NCBI RefSeq assembly: GCF_963678635.1
Contig: NC_087069.1
Coordinates: 54,232,928-54,296,927 of the forward strand
DNA length: 64,000 nt
DNA from: Symsagittifera roscoffensis
Lineage: Eukaryota; Xenacoelomorpha; Acoela; Convolutidae
Direction: 5' to 3'
Positions within the stretch are counted from its first letter, which is position 1. The number at the start of each line of letters is the position of its first letter. The notes beneath the pieces were generated by a model, which was not told where the DNA came from, searched no databases, and saw nothing but the letters and a program-made list of their open reading frames with translations. This document shows positions 1-9,978 of the stretch, piece after piece. Made by a program: the position numbers and the translations under genes.

Positions 1-109
1 ATTAGGTATAAAAATTTTACATAGGGATCATTAGGTATAAATATTTTACATAGGGATCATTAGGTATAAATATTTACATAGGGATCATTAGGTATAATCT
101 ATACCCAAT
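1..109. repeat. Tandem repeat, about 29-bp unit, 3.5 copies
   Basis: A unit beginning attaggtataaa and ending catagggatc repeats head to tail three and a half times from the window edge, with one-base length changes between units. It probably continues upstream. A C-homopolymer follows at about 127-141. No coding potential is visible up to the first exon apart from short inverted-terminal repeats. Confidence 0.85.
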
Positions 110-267
110 GATCCCTGTAGGGATCACCCCCCCCCCCCCCCGATCCCAGTGTCGTATATCTATACTACTGACGGATTTGGGGAAGCAAATAATTGATAAG
201 ATATTTTTTGGATGATACGACGGCTGGCATTTATAGCTTGCCATAATGTAACAAAGATAAGGTTCTC

Positions 268-616
268 GGCTCTTTTCCATCCCCCCACATTTGATTTTTT
301 TTTTGAGTTTTGAAATACTATTTTACGTTGTCATATTTTATATAGTCATATGAGTTTTGAAATAGTATTTCACGTTGTCATAAAGGGCTCTCTTTATTCC
401 CCCCACCTGCTAGTTTTTAAATTTGACATTACTGTTCACATTGTCCGATTGTCATGAAAATTGAGTGAAGAAAAGGTGTCAAAAGAAACCCATCAATGAA
501 TGCAGACTAATTAGGCCATGACAAACATATTTGGTCTTCATAATCAACCTTGTAAAACCACTCGTTAGACCATAAAATTCATGTTTGTGTGAGGTGGGGG
601 AAAACCAAAAACAGCC
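268..616. repeat. Short inverted-terminal repeat (MITE-like), one and a half nested copies
   Basis: The stretch starts with GGCTCTTTTCC and a C-run, restarts at about 386 with GGCTCTCTTTATTCC, and ends at about 597-615 with GGGGAAAACC..CAGCC, which is roughly the inverse of the start. Inside are GTTGTCATA and TTTGGTCTTCATAATC motifs that recur at 1149-1348, 2186-2300, 5755-5971, 7621-7770 and 28538-28748. This is a non-autonomous dispersed family. No transposase is visible, so the superfamily is unknown. Confidence 0.6.
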
Positions 617-1148
617 TCATAAAATAATAGAATTTTGTCGGTAAAGCTTGTATCAATGTTACTTCAATTAAACGTTTTCGTCCGAAGACATCATCAGAAA
701 TCTAGAAAAACTCAGTTTGATGACAATGGAAACATAAAGGTAACATTAAGGAGGAGAATAAAAAGTAGAAAGGATAATTTTTCTCGCCAGCAAATCTGGA
801 ACTGAGGAAAAGAAGTTTTTGCATGAAACTTAGCATGGTGAACAACTTAATTATTATGAACACATTTTTTTTTATAATTTACATCGTAACATCACGCTTT
901 CATCCATCACATGGAATAATTAAAATGAGAGGGGCAAAGTGGAAAAGAGCCGGGTTCTCTTTTAAATCGATTCTAGCAGAGCAGACCCCGTCTTTGGTGC
1001 CAATGTGTTCGAAGTTTAAGTCTGTTGAATAATTAATTCGAGGAAAACTTTTAAAAAGATCCCATTAAATGTGTTATTGGCGTATTTTGCCTTGGTCCAG
1101 AAAATCAAAGGGTTGAGATTTTGGGGCTTTTCCATTATAACCCCCTGC

Positions 1149-1348
1149 GGCTCTTTTTCCTTTTCCCCCCACCGGCAAATTTTTATAATTCAAAATACTG
1201 CTCACATTGTCCGATTGTCATGAAAATTGACATGCAGACTAATTAAGCCATGGCAAACATATTTGGTCTTCATAATCAACCTTGTAAAAACCACTCTTAG
1301 ACCATAAAATTGATGCTTGTGTGAGGGGGGAGGGGAGGAAAAAGAAAC
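1149..1348. repeat. MITE-like repeat, same family
   Basis: It begins GGCTCTTTTTCC followed by a C-run and ends in a G-run plus GGAAAAAGAAACC, an imperfect inverse. The internal motifs CACATTGTCCGATTGTCATG and TTTGGTCTTCATAATC match the copy at 386-616. A further C-homopolymer lies at the right edge. Confidence 0.65.
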
Positions 1349-1743
1349 CCCCCCCCCCCCTGTAATTTATACCGCCAGAATTATGTCTACGGCTATAATG
1401 AAAAAGTGTCGAATTGTGAAATACTTTTCTCTCGATGATCTTACTATGGGGAGGGGGTCGTAAATTATATGAAAGAGACAAAACTGTGCTGTTTATCTGA
1501 AAAATTTATGCACGTGCTTAATAATGTTGGGTTATTACGGTCGATCAAACAAAAACTTTCAGCGTTGAAAAAATCTGAAAAGCTGATGAAAAAAGAACTT
1601 TTTAGATTAAGAATGTAGCCGAACTTTATTACCCTTGTACAATGTATTGCATTAACTATATGCATCTGCCATAGGACCTATCTTGTATATCTGCTGTAAT
1701 TGCGTAATATTTCCCGAAAAGCAGTGTTCTGTTCGGAACTAGC

Positions 1744-1994
1744 ATGGGATTATTCAACGACAAAGACGATGATGAATTGAAGCAGCCAATCACAAGGCAG
1801 CAAGACGTTTCTCCATCAAATGGGGACGATGAACAGCAGCATAAGAAAGGGAAGAAATATCGCAAGGCTGATAGGTTTCAGGGAAGGAACACTCTGTGTT
1901 GTCATGGCCGGGTGGTGATGGCAAAGAGTCTGCTGGCGTTTGTGGTTACTTTGCTGCTTATTCTGGTCCCATCAATTCTTTTCTTCATTTTCGA
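1744..1994 (+). CDS. ZDHHC palmitoyltransferase (ZDHHC9/14/18-like), exon 1
   Basis: This exon encodes the N-terminus of an integral membrane protein S-acyltransferase, the family that attaches palmitate to cysteines of target proteins at Golgi, ER or plasma membrane. The ATG (context agcATGg) opens an acidic and basic cytoplasmic tail of about 50 residues. It is followed by GRNTLCCHGRVVMAK, the segment that precedes TM1 in ZDHHC9/14/18, and by TM1 (LLAFVVTLLLILVPSILFF). The frame ends FIFE and is broken by a donor GTAAGT at 1995, leaving two bases of the Glu codon. The acceptor at 7388 supplies the missing G, so exons 1 and 2 join in frame. Family assignment comes from motif recognition. The catalytic DHHC-CRD exon was not found in this window. 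Confidence 0.82.
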
Positions 1995-2185
1995 GTAAGT
2001 GTTTTTTTTGGCTATTTTCCAGTTTCCGGTTTCCCTCAAAAAAGATCATAAAAATGGTCTCTTTGCATGTTACCGACCCTTTTGATTTTTCTGAAACTCA
2101 AGTTGCAAAATTCTATTTAAAATGACTTATGATATACTAGACAGTGATAAAATGTGAACACGCGAACAGATTGTTACTATATTTC

Positions 2186-2300
2186 GGCTCTTTTTCCGTT
2201 TCCACCACCTGACATAAGCATCTTGTTCATGGTGTAACGGGGGATTTACAAGGTTAAGTACGAAGACCAAACTTTTGGGGATCTTTTACCATTATAGCCC
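2186..2300. repeat. MITE-like repeat, partial or rearranged copy
   Basis: It begins GGCTCTTTTTCCG, and within it CAAGGTTAAGTACGAAGACC is the inverted form of the family motif GGTCTTCATAATCAACCTTG. It is shorter than the other copies and lacks a clear second terminus. It lies in intron 1 of the ZDHHC gene. Confidence 0.45.
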
Positions 2301-3589
2301 CTCCCGTAAATTATTGCTCGTAGTAATTTCTCAGAGAAAGCAAATAAGCATGCAAAGTAAAATAACATGTGTATCTTTATTTATTTATGGATAATTAGTA
2401 ACTCTATGCAGCGCTAAGCTCAGTTCTAACAACACATGGATGCAGTTTTGTATGAATGCACTTACGAACGCAGGCGCAACAATTATTGGCTCTTGTCCAT
2501 TTCCCCTTTTTATATTAGCGAGTGGTTAGTTAGTGAGTGAGATTCATAATTAGTGAGTGAGATTCAGTTTTCAAGCGAAAAGCGATAAAATTTTTGAAAG
2601 TGCCATTTCCAATTAAGCCATTGCTTGTCCATTTGGAACGATGTTAAATGGCACGACGTAATTAACAACTCGATTACCAATTCACAAGGTCAAACCAGTT
2701 AAAGAATATACTTATTCGTTATAGATATAACAGTTATGCAATAGTTTACTGTAAGCGTGAATGTAGCGACATTTTTCAACGACTCAGCTATTTTACTTGT
2801 TAATACTCTGCCAAACCTAATATCAAGAAAACAAAATGATTCTAATTTAAAGAAAAATTGTTTTGAATTCCATCAAAATCCTTTGTCAGAGTTGAAAATT
2901 TTTACATTTCTGAGACGATGTAGGAACAACTTGCGTTACCCAACAGTTGAGAAGAACTCCCCCAAGCCGGGAAAACGCAAATGTCAGGCTATCAAATAGT
3001 AAGCTAGCTGCAAAAAATTCATGGCTTAAACCTTGAAGTGCTTTTACAATTTTAACTTGATAGTATAAAAATCCTCACAATTGAAAATTCTTTCTCTTGT
3101 TTTATTTTTCAGACCGTTTTGAATTTCAAAACTAAAATGAGAGAATAATTAGTTAAAAATTCAGAGGTTGTTGGATGATATTTTTTTTGGAAAATGAGTC
3201 TTTTGTCAATCATGATAGTTTAAATGAGAGTTATAAAATTCAGATCGAAGATCTAAGACCTAGACTTTAGTAGCGTCATGCAACTCAATCCTTGAAAAAG
3301 CTTTAGCCAGAAGTGACGAGCTGGTGATTTTAGCAGATGAAACACAAGATCCCTGCAAATTGTTATCCGAATAAGCTGCTTGGCGGGAAAGGGTTGTCTT
3401 CGTCAACGATGAATTTATGAACAGAGCTCGTATTTACATTGAAATTTACGCTATCAGGATTTTCAAAACCGTTAAAAATTCTTTTCTTAAAATCCGCTAA
3501 GTCTGTCAAGTAGACGTAGTTCTTCAAATCACTGACCCCCGGTTAGGAGCTTGTGCCTAAAATGAAGCACGAGGAGTTCGAGAAACAGA

Positions 3590-5520
3590 ATGGAGCCATC
3601 TTTAAATTCAAACCAGGAAGCTATTCTAAAGAAGAGCAAGCAACATCAAGAAATTGAGCAGAGAGAACAAGAATATCGACTGAGATTGGAAACTGAAAGC
3701 TTTAAGAACTGGAACAACGAAGCGAAACTGGAACAGTGAAACCGTCTTTAAGGTAGCGGAAGCTAAAATTGTGGAAACTGGGTATCTGAAAGAGTCTGAA
3801 GTAGGTCAGCAACCGGATCAGTGTTTTTCATTTGACCATTGTTCTCAAAGAGTAAAAGATTGGATTGATCATGCTCAGAAAGGTCCAGATGTAAGTACAA
3901 TGCCAGCAAAATTTTTCACAGTAGAAGTTTTAGAAGAAACCCTTGGGCATGGCACACAGTCTTACAGCTATCACCACATTGTCAGGCACTTAAATTTGTC
4001 ACTGAATCAGCATTTGTGGTCCTAGCCTTATCAATGATTCACAAAACTCTATTCGTATCCAAAACTTCTGTCTCGAGCTATTTCTGCCACTCAGCACATC
4101 CCTGTTTCTAGGTACTTGATGCTGCCCTGATAGCTCAACAGTTATTCACAGCCATTAATCAGGATATCGAAATTTCACAAAAGTTTCAGATAGCAACAGT
4201 GCAAAAAATTGGCAATCACAATTTGATAGCACTCATTGTCAATATCGGTTTGCTGTAAGAAATAACCAATTTAGCGGGCATTAAGCCGATTTAAGTGAAA
4301 ATAAGCAATCAATGATGGTATTCCGGGCTGCTACAGCAACGCAAAGTAAAGCTGGAGCAATCATAACTCAGATTTAAAGCTTGAATTGACAGTCGCGTGA
4401 CTCGCTATCCACATGAAAGAAGACATCAAAACCTTGATGTTTCCTTTGACAATCGCTTTCATGTCGACTGATAGTACTACTATTCTCAAGTGGTTGAACT
4501 CGGACGGTAAATGACCTTTCTTCATGGGAAGTGGGGCTGGAGAATTTCTCAAAACTATCACTGTCAATAAGTGGTTCTACGCCTTGAGCGGAGAAGATTT
4601 TGCCAACACTGTTACAAAAGGGGTCTCCGACAACTTTTAGAAAATCAGCAGTTGAGTGAGTAGTCCCAGCTTTTCAAACAGCAATGAGTGGCTCTTCAAG
4701 CCGAGTATAGTATTAATTTAAAAAGTTCACCTGTCTGGTCCTTCATCTGACCTCAATGTAGGTGTAAATCGAGCTTCCAAGTTTGTCAATGTGGTGCAGA
4801 AACAAGAGCCTATCTTGTTCGCTTCGGAAACTTCAGAGCGTGGTTGCTTTTATGATCAGATTGAGCCCTAATCCTAGGCACTATCTTACTAAAGCGAAGA
4901 AGATAACCGCCTGAAGAGCCACCTGAATTGGAAACAGCATAACAAAGACTCTTGTTGCTATCGCGAAAAGAGCCCTTTGAGGCTGACTTCCATAACTGTC
5001 CTCTGACAAAGCCGCAAAATTTCATTTCGTATTGCATAATACGCACCGTTTTGTGGACACGCCGGCCTCATTTGTTCACCAGGACGCATTCGCATCTTGG
5101 CTGAATAGGAATGTGAGACTAACCACCCTATCATTCTTGACAGTAGACATATCCTTGTAAAATTGTTTGCAATTCAGATTGAGTGAAAATTAGATTTGCA
5201 TCGTCAATATCAGAACCAATTTATAGGCTATCTGCGCACAATAATTCAATTTAATTTTGCAATCCTTCATTTTGGCGATGTGTTGAAGTCTGTTGAAGTT
5301 GCTTTTTGCCTCATGCGTAGGAAGCGTTAATCAAAAATTGTTACGACAATGATAGCAGAGCTTCAGCTGAACGGCTTGGTTACCCTCAGTCGCCATTAAC
5401 GAATAGCGGCATAGATTATTTTGGACCCTTCCACGTCTCAATCCGAAAAAGTTCAAAGTAGTGATAGTGCCTTTTGTTATCTTGTATGACCGCGAAGGTA
5501 TATCTCGACCCCTGTTATTC
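3590..5520 (+). pseudogene. Decayed BEL/Pao retrotransposon (gag N-term, RNase H, integrase fragments)
   Basis: Three blocks in element order lie on the plus strand within intron 1 of the ZDHHC gene. At 3590-4025 there is an open stretch whose Glu-rich N-terminal part and RVKDWIDH motif resemble the start of BEL/Pao polyproteins. At about 4440-4870 one frame reads STDSTTILKWLNSDGK, then an ALSGEDFANT..TKGVSD segment, the RNase H end typical of BEL/Pao, interrupted by at least four stops. At about 5343-5459 another frame reads AERLGYPQSPLTNSGIDYFG then PFHVSIRKSS, the integrase core start. No LTRs or RT motif were recognised. It is dead through stops and deletions. Confidence 0.72.
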
Positions 5521-5754
5521 TGATTAATGTTACTTTATTTTGATGGCATTATTCTTATCCAAAGATTTTATTTGTATTTGGTGTGGATTTTGTTTTTTTT
5601 TTCATATAAAAAGGAGTGAAATAAAACAATTCAGTACAAAGCAATCATAATTCCCGACTACTGGAACTCGGTCCACCTACTACGAAAATGCTGAAGTAGA
5701 AACATGAGCCAATTAAGGTCTTCCCTCCCTCATTTCTATTGATGGTGTTAACAT

Positions 5755-5971
5755 GGCTCTTTCCCTCCCACATTTGAGTTTCAATTTAAAAAAAACTAAC
5801 TTAACTTTGTCACGGTGTATTGAAATTTTACATTGTCAATAAACTTCTTATTGATAGCAGAGTTGTTCTTCTTACTCTACATTGTAACATCACGCGTTCA
5901 GCCATAGAAACACGTTAATCAACTTAGAAGAAAACAGAAAACTCGAAATGGGAAGAGGGGTAGAAACAGCC
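5755..5971. repeat. MITE-like repeat, same family
   Basis: It starts GGCTCTTTCCCTCCC and ends GGGAAGAGGGGTAGAAACAG plus CC, an imperfect inverted terminus. It carries the GTTGTCA-like internal motif (TTACATTGTCAATAA) and sits in intron 1 of the ZDHHC gene. Confidence 0.55.
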
Positions 5972-6429
5972 ATTAACCTGGTTCGTAAAAATAAATAGGC
6001 GTGAATCAATAAAAATCCAAGATCGTAAAAGCATGCGTAGCCCGCCAATGTAATTTTGGATGTTTTGTAAGAGTTGAAAATGAGCCGTCTTAATCTGGGA
6101 TTCAATTGTTTCTTCGCCTCAGATGTTCTACTCAACATGTTCCTATTTGAAGATTTCTGTTGTTCAAAAGTTACTTTCCCCTTCGTTCTGAACTAAAGCT
6201 TTATCACCATATAGTGCACAATTTCTCTAATTTTGTGTTAATATGTGAATAAGACTTGTGATCAGCCTAATCTATTATAAGAAGTTTCTTTTTTTTTTAC
6301 TCTAAACTTGCAAATAAAAGTGTTAATTAGAAGTGTACTCTTATTTGGAAATTTCATTGTAGCACTGGTAATTGAATAGCATCTGTTCTCTTCATTATTT
6401 GTTGCTATTGTATTTTTCGCCGAATAAGC

Positions 6430-6494
6430 GTTCCTGGGTGAGAGGTTAGTGTGTGAGACTCATAATCTCTAGATTGCATGTTCGAATCTGAGAC
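6430..6494 (+). repeat. tRNA(Met)-like relic, probably SINE-derived
   Basis: A tRNA-shaped stretch has an A-box-like GGTGAGAGGTTAGTGTG, a five-base-class anticodon stem GAGA/TCTC enclosing CTCATAA (anticodon CAT) and a B-box-like TGTTCGAATCTG. The acceptor stem cannot be closed and no CCA-ready end is visible. It therefore looks like a SINE head or a pseudogene rather than a working tRNA. Confidence 0.4.
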
Positions 6495-7274
6495 AAAGCT
6501 GAGTTTTTACTAATTCGAGGCTTAATTTCGAGGCTTTTTATTGCCTTTCTTAGAGCTGCTTTTGTTGTGTTCTCGCTAGTGTTTGCGAAGCGAAGCTTTG
6601 CTTGTTTGCTAAAAAATGCTTAATGAACAAAGGAAATTATCTATTGACAGCTTTTTCAAATTTGGTTAGTTTCATCAAAAAAGTGTCAATCATAAAAGAT
6701 TCTGCAGATTCAAAGGGCTTCATCGTAACTTTACGCGTTAGCCTTAAATAAGCGTAAAACATATATAAAAACCGAAAATTTTAAAAGCGGAGGGGGAGTG
6801 GAGAAGAGTTGAAAGAGCTTAAAGGTCATATATCTTTTTCTTTGAAATCCGAAAGTTTTACTTATTTGAAAAAAACAAGTCAGTATTATTTTCGGTTTCC
6901 TTGTGTTTATTGACTCTTTTCGAACTGCCTGTTGGCTACGCAATGTGGTGTTAATGCTCGTACGCGGGTTAATGCTGGTTTTGAGTGACAGTCGACTTGA
7001 ATGACACTTGACTTTATATTTTAAAGCTTTTTTCTCGTGGTCCAATTGTCATAACACATGCGAGTAACGAACATATTTTGTCTTCATATACAACTTTGTA
7101 AAATCCTCTCAAACGAGATGCTTCGTGTGACAAAAATTAATTTTGTTATGTCTTTGAAAACTCAATAGTTAATAGTAATTCATATAGTTTCATGTTCTTC
7201 CTTCATAGGAATTAAACCTTTTTCTTCGTCAATCATATCACCGTACAATCGTTCATATCTTGTTCTGGTTTTAG

Positions 7275-7330
7275 GTGTGTGTGTGTGTGTGTGAGTGTGT
7301 GTGTGTGTGTGGGTGGGGGGGGGGGGGGTT
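7275..7330. repeat. (GT)n microsatellite with adjoining G-run
   Basis: About 20 GT units with one interruption run into GGGTGGGG and a G-homopolymer. It lies about 60 bp upstream of the exon 2 acceptor. Confidence 0.9.
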
Positions 7331-7388
7331 AGTAGAAGTGTCAAGTTGTGCTTTCAGTGGTTGAGTAAATTGCACTGTGTGTGTTTAG

Positions 7389-7558
7389 GGCGCCCTATTT
7401 GTGGAAACACGTGCATCAATCAGTGCCATTGATTCAGGCCACTCTATTCTTCAATGTCATGTCCAACCTGTTTCACGCAGCCTTCACAGACCCAGGCATA
7501 GTGCCACCCTCGAACGACAAACGAACAGACGAGGAGGAGTTCTACATTCGCAAAGAGG
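7389..7558 (+). CDS. ZDHHC palmitoyltransferase (ZDHHC9/14/18-like), exon 2
   Basis: The acceptor TTTAG ends at 7388. The exon's first G completes the Glu codon split at the end of exon 1, giving FIFE followed by APYLWKHV. It encodes the short loop, TM2 (about PLIQATLFFNVMSNLFHAAF) and the family DPG motif in TDPGIVPP, followed by an acidic stretch EEEFYIRKE. It ends with G at 7558 before a GTGAGA donor, so the next exon should begin in phase 1. The following exon should carry the Cys-rich DHHC domain, but no such sequence was recognised before the retroelement at 7952 or elsewhere in the window. Confidence 0.82.
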
Positions 7559-7620
7559 GTGAGACACTTTTTAATACCGCTCCCCATGTACGTGTGTGTG
7601 TCAGTCTTAGGTATTTTAAA

Positions 7621-7770
7621 GTATATTTTTCCTTTTCCCCTCTTGCTAATATTTACTATAGATTTTTGTTCGCATTTTCTGATTGTTACAAGAATTGGTA
7701 TCCGGACTAATTAGGCCATGACGAACAAATTTGGTCTTCATATTTTGGGTGTGTGTAAGAAAAAAGAGCC
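7621..7770. repeat. MITE-like repeat, same family
   Basis: It starts near TTTTTCCTTTTCCCC and ends GAAAAAAGAGCC. It contains GACTAATTAGGCCATGACGA and TTTGGTCTTCATATT, as in the copies at 386-616 and 1149-1348. It sits just inside intron 2 of the ZDHHC gene. Confidence 0.6.
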
Positions 7771-7842
7771 AATTTAGATAACTTGGGTAACTTCAATTAT
7801 TATTTTCAGCTAGAAAAATACCTTTTACCCCTTGATTATCGG

Positions 7843-7926
7843 TCTAGTAATTTTTTAGTCTAGTAAAAGGTGCTAGTAAAAGGTCTAGTAAAAGAAGGTC
7901 TAGTAAAAGGTCTAGTAAAAGAAGGT
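7843..7926. repeat. Short minisatellite, GGTCTAGTAAAAG(AA) units
   Basis: Roughly six degenerate copies of GGTCTAGTAAAAG, with and without AA, run up to 25 bp before the left LTR of the giant retroelement. This marks the pre-insertion host sequence. Confidence 0.8.
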
Positions 7927-7951
7927 GCAACAAATAACCATGTCGAGTGAT

Positions 7952-8361
7952 TGAGTTAGGACCGAGTTGGTTAACTCATAGAGTAATTTCGGATAGGGTA
8001 CACCGTCTGCTCGTCACGCTATCTTATTTTCGGCCGGATAGATTCGTGCAACTTCTTAGTCTAATACCGATCCTAATCTTACTCTTATACTATCTAGTCT
8101 CAGGTTGTTTAACTAGTCTCTGCTAGGCTCAATAGATCTAGGGTATACTGGTTTATTGCGGCTGCTGAAGTGCTCGGGAGAGTCCAACTAATTTCTAAGT
8201 TAAATTCAAATCTCTCTGGTGCTGAAATTACAAGTAACTTCAGCACTTAAAAATAAGTGGGTTGTTAGTTAGATGGATCATGATTGGTTAATATTAAATA
8301 CTTTACATTGGTAAAACATTTAATTTATCCAATCATAAAATGTAGTTTAGATCAGGTTCCA
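7952..8361 (-). repeat. 3' LTR of copy 1
   Basis: This 410-bp copy of the LTR reads TGGAACC..CCTAACTCA on the minus strand. It carries AATAAA (8152-8157, minus), CCAAT-type boxes near its 5' side and a GTGCTGAA/TTTCAGCAC hairpin. It differs from the 26459 LTR at about four substitutions plus a small change near one end (GAGTTGGTT versus GAAGTG). It shares the AAAATGTAG variant with the 26459 LTR, whereas copies 2 and 3 have AAAATATAG. That supports the two LTRs belonging to one insertion. Confidence 0.9.
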
Positions 8362-9896
8362 CCCATCCGGGTTTTACAGAGTTTTTTAGAATAGTTCTTT
8401 TGCAATTCGAAGGATGGATGATGGAAGTTGGTGTTTGGCGAACATCTTATTTCTTCTGTTTCCTTTTTGTTAAAGAAGTTCCAGGAAGCTGGAGTTAGAG
8501 ACATAAGACGTTGTGTCTTCTAGTGACAACGACTAAGTCTTCGCAACAAACTCAAATCTGATTTCAGAATGGTTTGCTATGTCAGGTTTTTCTGTTCTGC
8601 GTGGAGAACTTCTTTTGTGTATGATCTAGTTTGGGAATGGCGTGGAGATTGTGCGTGGAGGGGATGCCTGGTTACTCGGATCTGTACGTATACTTGAACA
8701 TCGAGGTGGTCATTGGTCTAGTTCAATGAAATCCTTTTCTGCGAGGTCAAGTCGTACTCTAAATCCTTTGAGTTGTGATTGTGAGCGGCATATCGATTGT
8801 AGTTGGTCATTCTCTCTCGAGTGTAGTGGGGTCGTCTTGTCTTTTGATGTTCGTCCTTGGCGTTGTATTCTGATCTATATATTGCATCATGTGATTTTAC
8901 ATTTTATAAAACTTTTATTAGTTTAATATTTTTTAATAATGATTTTAGTTAGTTGTTTTCACAAAAGCTTTTTGTTTTAGTTCGGTTATTTTGAAGAGTT
9001 ACTCACACTTGAGTAGCTCTTATTAAAAATAGTGGTGTGGTCACAAAGCGTGGATGTAGCGCGGTGGGTTAGGCCGGCTATAGAGCATGCTCAGGACGTC
9101 CTTCCTGGTGGGTTAGGCCAGGAGTGGGAGTATGATTTCATGCGGTTTTTTGTGAGGGGTCCTGTTATGTGACAACGTTTTATGTTGGGTTTGTTGTGGT
9201 CTTACTTATGTTTTGTTGGTTGTGTCCTTTTTTCAAAAATCAAATTGTTTGTGGTATGGGTTTGTCTTTCGACTTTTTTGTGTTTTATTATTTCTTTCTT
9301 AGACTTTATAATAGTCTTCAAAAGAATAAATTATCCAGTTTTAAACTGGGTTAATCCGGTTTGGGTACCGTTGGTTTCCTTTTCTAAGTCATGCTGTTAT
9401 TTTATGATTTGTGGTATTTAGTAAGCTGCGTTGGTTAGTTTTGTTTAGTATATGATTCCTTTCCAACCGGGTTAAAGGAAAGTTTGAAACATGTTATTAT
9501 ATGTTAGAGTTGTTGAGTGTGAAAACTTGAAACTGAAATTCATTATTTTAAACAATTCTTCGTGGGCGAGCTGTGCGAGTGTGGATAGAATTTCTGTGCG
9601 AATGAATGAAAATATCAAAAGGTTAGTACTGCATTTGCATTTATTTAATTTACTACATAGAATTTAGAAATTTACTGCTAGTCATGGGGGAATATTAAGA
9701 TACAAATTTTCATCATAATTAGATTTACTGCTTGTGGGGGAAAATTTTAGAAATGAATTTACTGCATTGGTATTAAATTTATAAATTTATAAGTGTAAGA
9801 GATTAATAAAATTTTTGAAATCTGTTTGATGAAATTTGCGATTTTTATTTGTCTTTTGTGGTTTTTGTAGGTGATCGTCGGATGAAGGCTAAAAAT
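8362..9896 (-). other. 3' untranslated region of copy 1
   Basis: No sense-strand ORF is visible between the ORF-E intron and the 3' LTR. A GGTGGGTTAGGCC motif occurs twice (about 9062 and 9108). On the opposite strand an open frame of 94 codons (8642-8926) beginning with GTG recurs at identical length in all three copies; its first ATG is at codon 29. The sense sequence just upstream of the LTR is GGATGGG, only a weak polypurine tract. Confidence 0.6.
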
Positions 9897-9975
9897 CTAA
9901 AGAAAACATGAATAAAGTATGGTGAGTTTTTTAATATTTTAATTAGTTAGTAATATTCATTTAATTCATACTTAC
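9897..9975 (-). other. Predicted 79-bp spliceosomal intron right after the ORF-E stop
   Basis: On the minus strand the ORF-E stop is followed by CAG|GTAAGTATG, a textbook donor. The intron contains TTACTAACTAAT, a near-perfect branch-point sequence, and ends TTTTCTTTAG. The same donor, branch site and acceptor, and the same 79-bp length, are kept in copy 2 (53360-53438) although flanking 3' UTR bases differ. It shows that the element's RNA is probably processed by the host spliceosome. Confidence 0.72.
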
Positions 9976-9978
9976 CTG

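Noticed and set aside
1-109. CRISPR-like direct repeats
   Set aside because: Units are contiguous without spacers and the genome is eukaryotic, so this is a tandem repeat.
2757-2999. 80-codon plus-strand ORF
   Set aside because: Begins with GTG, not ATG, and has no recognisable motif. Likely chance in intronic DNA.
6430-6494. A functional tRNA-Met gene
   Set aside because: The anticodon arm and B-box look right, but no acceptor stem pairs, so only a SINE or pseudogene call is justified.
6731-7045. 104-codon minus-strand ORF
   Set aside because: Lies in intron 1 of the ZDHHC gene, with no domain, no splice context and composition like the flanking DNA.
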